DNA from: an uncultured Bacteroidales bacterium
GTDB lineage: Bacteria; Bacteroidota; Bacteroidia; Bacteroidales; P3
Assembly (NCBI GenBank): GCA_937884485.1
Contig: CALGCG010000127.1
Location: 23,366-87,365, forward strand
Reading direction: 5' to 3'
Length of the DNA: 64,000 nt
Shown here: piece after piece, positions 58,224 to 64,000 of the stretch
Numbering within the stretch: position 1 is the stretch's first letter
How the letters are laid out: each line of letters opens with the position of its first letter
Made by a program: the position numbers and the translations under genes
The notes under the pieces: model-generated
Seen by the model: the letters and a program-made list of their open reading frames with translations, nothing else
What the model was told of the DNA's origin: nothing
Database searches by the model: none

Positions 58224-60734
58224 ATGAAATATAGCGATTTTGACGAATTGGGAGAGATGCTTTCGCGCGGAATGAATGTGAAGGCGAGTATAGTGCCGGT
58301 GGTGGACGACGGCGACGAGGATGTGCTGCTGCACGACGACGCCATCGAGGGCGAGATGCCCATACTGCCGGTGATGGACCAGGTGCTGTTTCCCGGGGTG
58401 CTGATTCCCATCGCGGCGCAGCGCCTGCGTTCGCGCCAGCTGCTCGAGGCCGTCGACGGCACGGGGCAGCACATCGCCGTCTTCCCCCAGCAGACCAAGA
58501 GCGACAATCCCACCGAGGTGGACCTCTACCCCGTGGGCGTGGTGGCCAAGGTGCTGAGGGTGTTCAATTTCCGTCAGGATGTCACCGTGGCTGTGGTGCA
58601 GGGCGTGATGCGCTGCCACTCGCTGGAGGTGACCTCGCGCGAGCCCTATATGCGCGGCCACGTGACGATGGCTCCCGAGTCGACCGAAAATATCGGCACC
58701 CAGGCTTTCAAACGCCGCATGAAGCTGCTGCGCAAGCAGTATGGCGACATGATGAAGAGCCGCATGCAGGACGAGGAACTGGCCCACATGCTTTCCGGCA
58801 TCGGAAGCGACAAGATTTTCGTCAACTTCGCCGCCACGCACATGGACATCGACGTGGAACTGAAGTACAGCCTGCTGGCCTGCGACAACTACTTTGAGCG
58901 TGTGGAAAAGATGCTGGAGCACCTGAACACCCTCAAGGGGCTCGACGAGCTGCGGCGCGAAATCGACAACAAGACCAAGGAGGAGATGGAACGCCAGCAG
59001 AGGGAGTATTTCCTGCGCCAGCAGATGAGTGTCATACAGGAGGAGCTGTCGGGCAACGGCGGCAACGAGAACCCCTGGGGCAATCCCGACCACGACGAGC
59101 TGCGCAAGCGCGCCGCCGAGAAGGAGTGGCCCGAGCAGGTGGCCAAGACCTTCGAGCGCGAACTGGCCAAGCTGGGCAAGATTTCGCCCATGTCGTCGGA
59201 CTATACCGTCGAATACTCCTACCTGGAGACCCTGCTCGACATTCCGTGGGTGGCGCCCAAGGAGGATGCCGCGGAGTACGACATCAAGCGTGCCCGCGAG
59301 GTGATGGACAAGGACCACTACGGCATCGAGAAGGTGAAGGACCGCATCGTCGAGTACCTGGCAGTGAAGAAGCGCCAGGTGGAGAAAGGCGTGGGCTCCA
59401 AGGCGCAGGTGCTGTGCCTCGTAGGCCCTCCGGGCACGGGCAAGACCTCCGTCTGCCGCTCCATTGCCGAGGCTTTGGGACGCCCCTACAGGCGTGTGGC
59501 CTTGGGCGGCCTGCACGACGAGTCGGAGATCCGCGGCCATCGCCGCACCTACGTCGGCGCCATGCCGGGACGCATCATGCAGGAAATCGTCAAAGCCGGA
59601 CAGGCCAACCCGGTCTTTGTGCTCGACGAAATCGACAAGGTGCAGCCCTCGGCCCATGGCGACCCATCGGCGGCGCTGCTCGAGGTGCTCGACCCGGAGC
59701 AGAACTGCCACTTCCACGACAACTACGTCAACCTCGACTACGACCTCTCGAAGGTCTTCTTCATAGCCACGGCCAACAATGCCGCGGCCATCCATCCCGC
59801 CCTGCTTGACCGCATGGAGGTTATCGATTTCAGCGGCTACCTGCTGGAAGAGAAGCTGGAAATCGCCAAGCGCCATCTGCTGCCGCGCATCATGCACGAC
59901 GCCGTGGTGGACCGTCGCACCATGCGCTTCACGCCCGAGGTGGTGGCCATGGTGGTCAACGATTATACCCGCGAGGGCGGCGTGCGCCAGCTGGAGAAGC
60001 AGCTCTCCAAGGTGGTGCGCCACCGCGTGGTGCAGCAGGAGATGGGAGAGAAGTGCAAGTCGACCGTGGCCGTGGACGAGATTCAGAAGGTGTTGGGCCT
60101 GCCCATCCACAGCAGCGACCGCCGTCTGTCCGAAGCCCGCGAGGGCGTGGTGACGGGTCTGGCGTGGACGCCCGTGGGCGGCGAGATACTCTTCATCGAG
60201 TGCTCCCTCAGCAAGGGCAAGGGCGCGCTGACGCTGACGGGCAACCTGGGCGACGTGATGAAGGAGTCGGCCACCCTGGCTTTTGAGTACATCAAGGCCA
60301 ACAGCAGCCGCTTCGGCATCAAGGCCGAGCAGCTGGAGAAGAGCAACCTGCACATCCATGTGCCCGAAGGCGCCACGCCCAAGGACGGCCCCTCGGCGGG
60401 CATCACGATGTTCGTGGCCATGGTGTCGGCACTGACCCACCGCAAGGTGCGCCCCGACGTGGCCATGACGGGTGAAATCACGCTGCGCGGAAAGGTGACG
60501 CCCATCGGTGGCGTGAAGGAGAAAATCCTCGCCGCCAAGCGCGCCGGCATCACCGACCTGCTGCTCTGCAGGGACAACCGCCGCGACATCGAGGAGATAG
60601 AGCCCCGCTACCTGGAGGGGCTGGAGTTCCATTATATCGACGAAATGAGCGAGGCGCTGCCGCTGGCGCTGGTGGACGAGGGCAAGGGGCAGAAGAGAGT
60701 GCAGAAGGGCGGGCGCAAAAAGACGCAGAAATAA
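58224..60734 (+). CDS. lon: ATP-dependent protease Lon
   Basis: 836 residues, cytoplasmic homo-hexameric AAA+ protease. N-terminal LON substrate-binding domain (ILPVMDQVLFPGVLIPIAAQRLRSRQLLEAV), ATPase with Walker A GPPGTGKTSVCRSIAEAL, Walker B VFVLDEIDKV and sensor segments, and the Ser-Lys dyad protease domain with KDGPSAGITMFVAMVSAL (catalytic Ser) and GVKEKILAAKRAG (catalytic Lys). Ends with a basic KGGRKKTQK tail. 25 bp before the PorE-like gene, so likely co-transcribed. Confidence 0.97.
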   Translation: MKYSDFDELGEMLSRGMNVKASIVPVVDDGDEDVLLHDDAIEGEMPILPVMDQVLFPGVLIPIAAQRLRSRQLLEAVDGTGQHIAVFPQQTKSDNPTEVDLYPVGVVAKVLRVFNFRQDVTVAVVQGVMRCHSLEVTSREPYMRGHVTMAPESTENIGTQAFKRRMKLLRKQYGDMMKSRMQDEELAHMLSGIGSDKIFVNFAATHMDIDVELKYSLLACDNYFERVEKMLEHLNTLKGLDELRREIDNKTKEEMERQQREYFLRQQMSVIQEELSGNGGNENPWGNPDHDELRKRAAEKEWPEQVAKTFERELAKLGKISPMSSDYTVEYSYLETLLDIPWVAPKEDAAEYDIKRAREVMDKDHYGIEKVKDRIVEYLAVKKRQVEKGVGSKAQVLCLVGPPGTGKTSVCRSIAEALGRPYRRVALGGLHDESEIRGHRRTYVGAMPGRIMQEIVKAGQANPVFVLDEIDKVQPSAHGDPSAALLEVLDPEQNCHFHDNYVNLDYDLSKVFFIATANNAAAIHPALLDRMEVIDFSGYLLEEKLEIAKRHLLPRIMHDAVVDRRTMRFTPEVVAMVVNDYTREGGVRQLEKQLSKVVRHRVVQQEMGEKCKSTVAVDEIQKVLGLPIHSSDRRLSEAREGVVTGLAWTPVGGEILFIECSLSKGKGALTLTGNLGDVMKESATLAFEYIKANSSRFGIKAEQLEKSNLHIHVPEGATPKDGPSAGITMFVAMVSALTHRKVRPDVAMTGEITLRGKVTPIGGVKEKILAAKRAGITDLLLCRDNRRDIEEIEPRYLEGLEFHYIDEMSEALPLALVDEGKGQKRVQKGGRKKTQK

Positions 60735-60759
60735 TCAGTCAAAAAAAACAAGGAGAATT

Positions 60760-62274
60760 ATGGGAAACAAATATATGCATTTCGTGGGTACCGTCGGGAA
60801 GGTTTGCACGCTGCTGCTGGTGGTGGCGGCAATCCTCGCCCCCCTGCCGGCGAAAGCGCAGGAATCGGCCTTTGTGGCCAACCGCCAGCACATGGCTATC
60901 CTGCCGGGGAATGTGAAGAATGTGTCTTTTGTGGACGGAGAGATGTACTGCTACACCGCCGGCGTGATGCTGAAGGCGCAGCGCAGCGGCCAGCAGCTGC
61001 TGGGCTTCTGGGCCGACACCGACTATGTGCGGCTGCAGGAGAATGTGGAATATGTGGTGCGTCAGCCGTTGACGGGCCACATCTACGTTACCGCCCGCGA
61101 CAAAAAAGGGCGTTCGTTCCTGTACTGCTGCAAGAATTTCGGCACCGACGACGAGGCTGTGAAACAGTTGCGCCTGGGCGGCGGCCTGTTCAACAAGGGC
61201 ATGACCGTCGAGCACCCCACGTTCACCGCCGACGGCAAGATGATCATCTTCACCTCGAAAGACGGGAAATCCGGCAAGGGGGGATATGACCTGTGGTATT
61301 CGCAGTTTGACGGCAAGCGGTGGTCAAAACCGGAGAATCTGGGAAGTCGCATCAATACGGCTCACGACGAGGTGACGCCGGTCATCTACCGCGATTGCCT
61401 CCTCTTCGCCTCCAATGGTAACACGGAGGACAATGGCCGCCTGAGCCTCTACTCCACGCGCCTGTTGTCGGACAAGGTGGTGGGCGACACGGTGGGCATG
61501 CTGCAGATTGGTCGTTGCCGCGTGCAAAGGCTGCCGTCGCCACTCAACTCCGACTATGCCGACGATATGGATATGGCTATCGACACGGTTGCCGACTGTG
61601 GCTACTGGGTGTCGCGCCGCGCCTCCAGCGAGAGCGATACCCAGCTCTACTCCTTCTCGGGCGCCTTGGACGGCGTGCTGCTCTGGGGAATGGTGACCGA
61701 CAAGCATGACCATGCCCTTGCAGGGGTCGCCGTAACGGCTCTGCAGGGAAAGAATGTCGTCTGCAACACCACTACCGACCAGGACGGCCACTACAGGCTG
61801 TATCTGCAATGCAACCAATATTATGAGTTGAGCTATCAGAAGGACAACTACTTTGTCGCTTTCGAGCAGCTGAACACCACCAAGGGCGACGACGAGTATC
61901 TCATCTCTGAGTCCCGACGCGACGTGATGCTGGACAACCTGCCGTTAGGACAGCGTATTTTCATCGAGGACCTCTTCGGCCCTGATGTGGATGTGGAGCT
62001 GAGCGAACGCGGCATGGAACAGCTGGCTCCGCTGGTGCAGTTCCTTGTCGACAATCCCTCGATGAAGGTCAGCATGAGTCTTGTCAACGACCTGACGACG
62101 GATCGTAATTTCAATATGCTGCTCACCGACGAGCGCATCCAGACATTGGAAAATTACCTCTATTCCCAGTTGCCGCCAACGGTCAAAATTGAGGTCGACA
62201 ATGGGTGCATCGGGCGTGACGGATGCAGCAACGCCTCAGGAACCTCACGTTTGACGGTGCTGATAAACAAGTGA
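60760..62274 (+). CDS. PorE-like T9SS-associated protein (PD40 propeller, CarboxypepD-like, OmpA-like) without TPR
   Basis: 504 residues, signal peptide (LLLVVAAILAPLPAKAQ) with AAGGAG before the ATG. Residues ~120-300 carry PD40/WD40-type blades (VEHPTFTADGKMIIFTSKDGKSGKGGYDLWYSQFDG, HDEVTPVIYRDCLLFASNG), a carboxypeptidase regulatory-like domain (LLWGMVTDKHDHALAGVAVTALQGKNVV...GHYRLYL) and a degenerate C-terminal OmpA-like domain (ERGMEQLAPLVQFLVDNPSMKV ... TDERIQTLENYLYSQLP). PorE of Porphyromonas has the same order after an N-terminal TPR domain; here TPR is missing. Periplasmic; a T9SS or cell-wall anchoring role is inferred from architecture. Confidence 0.75.
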   Translation: MGNKYMHFVGTVGKVCTLLLVVAAILAPLPAKAQESAFVANRQHMAILPGNVKNVSFVDGEMYCYTAGVMLKAQRSGQQLLGFWADTDYVRLQENVEYVVRQPLTGHIYVTARDKKGRSFLYCCKNFGTDDEAVKQLRLGGGLFNKGMTVEHPTFTADGKMIIFTSKDGKSGKGGYDLWYSQFDGKRWSKPENLGSRINTAHDEVTPVIYRDCLLFASNGNTEDNGRLSLYSTRLLSDKVVGDTVGMLQIGRCRVQRLPSPLNSDYADDMDMAIDTVADCGYWVSRRASSESDTQLYSFSGALDGVLLWGMVTDKHDHALAGVAVTALQGKNVVCNTTTDQDGHYRLYLQCNQYYELSYQKDNYFVAFEQLNTTKGDDEYLISESRRDVMLDNLPLGQRIFIEDLFGPDVDVELSERGMEQLAPLVQFLVDNPSMKVSMSLVNDLTTDRNFNMLLTDERIQTLENYLYSQLPPTVKIEVDNGCIGRDGCSNASGTSRLTVLINK

Positions 62275-62296
62275 TTGAAAAATATTTTAAAAAAAA

Positions 62297-62328
62297 TTTG
62301 GTCAGTATTGAAAAAGTGTGTACTTTTG
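62297..62328 (+). promoter_or_regulatory. Bacteroidota-type promoter of tRNA-Pro
   Basis: TTTG 62297-62300, 20 bp, TACTTTTG 62321-62328, 47 bp before the tRNA. Confidence 0.7.
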
Positions 62329-62375
62329 CACCCGATTTCGAGAGGAAAAACAATCATTGAAATCACCTAATTGTT

Positions 62376-62449
62376 CGGGGTGTGGCGCAGTTGGCTAGCG
62401 CACTTGCATGGGGTGCAAGGGGTCGAAAGTTCGAGTCTTTTCACCCCGA
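62376..62449 (+). tRNA. tRNA-Pro (anticodon GGG)
   Basis: 74 nt. Acceptor arm CGGGGTG/CACCCCG with discriminator A, D arm GCGC/GCGC, anticodon stem CTTGC/GCAAG with loop ATGGGGT (anticodon GGG, codon CCC), T arm GAAAG/CTTTT around TTCGAGT. The 3' CCA is not encoded. Promoter and terminator flank it as a single transcription unit. Confidence 0.95.
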
Positions 62450-62465
62450 CAATTTAAAAAAGAGA

Positions 62466-62492
62466 GAGAGGAACCGGAATGGTTCCTCTCTT
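62466..62492. terminator. Terminator after tRNA-Pro
   Basis: GAGAGGAACC (62466-62475), loop GGAAT, GGTTCCTCTC (62481-62490), then TT and T-rich sequence; preceded by A6, so it can also serve the convergent lipoprotein gene. Confidence 0.85.
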
Positions 62493-62518
62493 CGTTTTGT
62501 TTGGCGGTGAGTGCAAGG

Positions 62519-62995
62519 TCATTTCTTGTGGAAGACCACCTGGGTGGTGCCAAGAATTTCTTCGAGCGAAAGACCCATTTCGGTCACTTCGTCAACGTCG
62601 GGGATGGGCATGGTGAAGGTGTCGTTGCTTTTGTTGTAGGTCAGCGTGGACACCGCTGTTCCGTTCTCGCTGATGGTCAGGGTGGTGCCGTCGAAGGTGT
62701 AATTGAAGTTGCTGGTTTCGCTCTGGTTTTGGTTGGCGGAGGGCATGGCGGGGACTTCAACGTTGAAGTCGGTGGCCATTTGGCCGTTTTCGCTGTCGGT
62801 GAACTTCATGTTGAATTTGAGGTCGAAGTTCATGGTGATGCCTTGCATGGTGTAGGAGTTGGAAACGTTGCCAACCCATTGGGTGCCGGCAATGTTGTCG
62901 GGGGTGGTTGTTTCTTTCTCATCGTCGCTGCAAGCGCCGAAGGTCATTGTGGCTGCTACGAAGAGCATGGCCATCATTTTTTTGAACTGTTTCAT
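62519..62995 (-). CDS. Small lipocalin-like lipoprotein
   Basis: 158 residues. Signal peptide MKQFKKMMAMLFVAATMTFG with lipobox FGAC followed by SDDEKE. Beta-rich domain starting IAGTQWVGNVSNSYTMQG. Paralog-like to the lipoprotein at 6787-7239 and to the second half of the 5785-6708 protein (shared G-T-x-W and F-x-Y-T-F-D-G segments). Leader AAAACACAAA just before the ATG, as for nhaD and the 6787-7239 lipoprotein. Convergent with tRNA-Pro. Function unknown. Confidence 0.8.
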   Translation of the reverse strand: MKQFKKMMAMLFVAATMTFGACSDDEKETTTPDNIAGTQWVGNVSNSYTMQGITMNFDLKFNMKFTDSENGQMATDFNVEVPAMPSANQNQSETSNFNYTFDGTTLTISENGTAVSTLTYNKSNDTFTMPIPDVDEVTEMGLSLEEILGTTQVVFHKK

Positions 62996-63054
62996 TTTTT
63001 TGTGTTTTTAAGTGGTTTATGAATTTTATAAAGAAAACAGATTTGGAGAGGCGG

Positions 63055-64000
63055 CTAAAGGAGTTCCTCGAGGGTCCAGAGGCGGTTGGTGTTGGAGCCT
63101 TTGACGAGGATGGTGGCGCCACTGACGGGGTTGGCTTTGAGCCAGTCGGCTACGGCGGCGGTGTCGGGGAAGCGGAGCATGTTGGCGGGGAGGTCGATGG
63201 AGTCGAACTCGGGGCCTACGAGGAGGACGCGGTCGAGGTGGCACTCTTCGAGCTGGTCCACCAGTCTTTGGTGCTCTTTCCGTTCCTCGTGTCCCAGTTC
63301 GTGCATGCCGCCGATGATGGCCATGGTCCCGTGCATCGACGAAAACGAGGATATGGCGGCGGCCATGGAGGAGGGGTTGGCGTTGTAGCAGTCGAGGTAG
63401 AGGCGGTTGCCGCGGGCGGTTTCGCGGTACTCGGAGCGCTGGTTGGAGGGGACGTAGGCCTCGATGGCCTCCTTGATGTCGAAAGGCTCGACGCCGAAGT
63501 GGAGGCCCACGGCGACGGCGGCCATGCAGTTGTCGAAGTTGTAGTTGCCCAGGAGGTGGGTGTGGACGTTGTAGACGTTGTCGCCCACCTCGAAGTAGAA
63601 GTGGAGGTAGGGATTGCTGTCCACGTAGGTGCCGCGGATGTCGGCTTCCTGGGAGCGGCCGTAGGTGAGGAGGGAGATGGGCGTTTTGTCGATGGTGGTG
63701 GGGACGAAGGCGGGGTTGTCGGGCGCATAGGCGGGGATGACGGAGCGCAGGCCGGGGATGGTGGCCAGGTGCTCGGCCTCGTGGAAGACCCGGACCATGA
63801 GGATGCCCAGCAGGGAGATCAGGTTGGAGATGATGGAGGTGATGAAGATGGTGCCCACAAGGGGGATGTAATGGTCGAACTCGGTGCCCATGTTGCCACG
63901 GACGAAATTGACCAGAGCGCCCACGATCATCTCGGAAACGGCCTGCTTCCGGGAGATGCCGGTGACGGTCAGTCCCTTGCCCAGCCAGATGCACAGGCCG
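63055..64000 (-). CDS. Fused frame: C-terminal part of MurF joined in frame to an ATP synthase a-subunit-like segment
   Basis: Reading from the right edge, the frame first encodes (64000 to about 63799) CIWLGKGLTVTGISRKQAVSEMIVGALVNFVRGNMGTEFDHYIPLVGTIFITSIISNLISLLGI, which looks like the second half of the Clostridia-type F0F1 ATP synthase a-subunit. At about 63795 it switches to VFHEAEHLATIPGLRSVIPAYAPDNPAFV ... YVDSNPYLHFYF ... LLGNYNFDNCMAAVAVGLHFGV ... LDCYNANPSSMAAAI ... GGMHELGHEERKEHQRLVDQL, the central and C-terminal parts of MurF (about 246 residues, ending at 63055). The N-terminal MurF half with the P loop is missing. Fusion in nature is unlikely; a chimeric assembly join or rearrangement is likelier. 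The MurF part is the real host gene. Confidence 0.7.
   Translation of the reverse strand, partial: GLCIWLGKGLTVTGISRKQAVSEMIVGALVNFVRGNMGTEFDHYIPLVGTIFITSIISNLISLLGILMVRVFHEAEHLATIPGLRSVIPAYAPDNPAFVPTTIDKTPISLLTYGRSQEADIRGTYVDSNPYLHFYFEVGDNVYNVHTHLLGNYNFDNCMAAVAVGLHFGVEPFDIKEAIEAYVPSNQRSEYRETARGNRLYLDCYNANPSSMAAAISSFSSMHGTMAIIGGMHELGHEERKEHQRLVDQLEECHLDRVLLVGPEFDSIDLPANMLRFPDTAAVADWLKANPVSGATILVKGSNTNRLWTLEELL

Noticed and set aside
1..64000. Mobile elements, rRNA operons, integrons
   Set aside because: No transposase, integrase, terminal repeats with target duplications or rRNA sequence was recognised; only one tRNA is present.

Overview
The window is a chromosomal segment of a fairly GC-rich member of the Bacteroidales (phylum Bacteroidota), probably an uncultured gut- or host-associated lineage; I cannot name a genus. 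The phylum is supported by type IX secretion (T9SS) genes (porX, a porP/sprF-like gene, gldJ, a PorE-like gene and a cargo protein with a C-terminal sorting domain), the murF-alr fusion, DUF2851, the S16 protein with a long Ala/Glu tail, a Bacteroidota-type YidC, and several promoters of the Bacteroidota form TTTG-N19-21-TAnnTTTG. No IS element, prophage, integrase or CRISPR array was recognised. Most of the sequence is ordinary chromosomal backbone.

Layout: 0-5.4 kb holds a DUF1599 gene, folP, the c-di-AMP synthase cdaA and a large M16 protease. 5.7-12 kb (minus strand) looks like one transcription unit, yidC, nhaD, an unknown anchored protein and two small lipoproteins, with a promoter near 12.02 kb and a terminator near 5.73 kb. 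12.3-17.3 kb holds a T9SS cargo protein and a four-gene operon (beta-CASP nuclease, secreted NUC1 nuclease, lipoprotein, transketolase N-terminal subunit). 17.7-23.6 kb holds purA, a PepSY-like protein and mfd. 23.7-35.9 kb is a long plus-strand run: membrane protein, porX, unknown exported protein, uvrA, membrane protein, mnmE, thioredoxin-like protein, M3 peptidase and PspC. 35.9-42.9 kb holds glmM, rpsP, rimM, a DksA-like gene, a double ABC ATPase and ornithine aminotransferase. 42.9-46.6 kb holds an M23 peptidase, a GH29 fucosidase and a small membrane protein. 47.3-57.1 kb holds porP-like/gldJ, an OstA-like gene, grpE, dnaJ, DUF2851 and murF-alr. 57.1-62.5 kb holds a DUF6266 gene, lon, a PorE-like gene and tRNA-Pro(GGG). 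The right end holds a lipoprotein and a murF fragment fused in frame to what looks like an ATP synthase a-subunit.

The most interesting material lies between genes. First, nine spacers carry a bipartite element, CAATA, exactly 15 bp, CGTTA (seven exact, two with one mismatch), always in the sense direction 7-55 nt before a start codon. It does not match the housekeeping promoter and resembles a promoter of an ECF-type sigma factor. It precedes porX, a T9SS cargo gene, mfd and its divergent neighbour, folP, glmM, rimM, a PepSY-like gene and a DUF1599 gene. Second, several families of dispersed, non-coding elements are built from degenerate 11-bp units (one also as 22-bp units). Family A (three copies) forms long AT-rich hairpins whose arms change together between copies; family B (four copies) has CATCTTCTTCC/GGAAGAAGATG arms followed by G-rich DNA, one with a canonical G-quadruplex motif. 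Third, a short repeat (AGTTAAGAG family) lies after folP and again inside the signal-peptide codons of the M23 peptidase.
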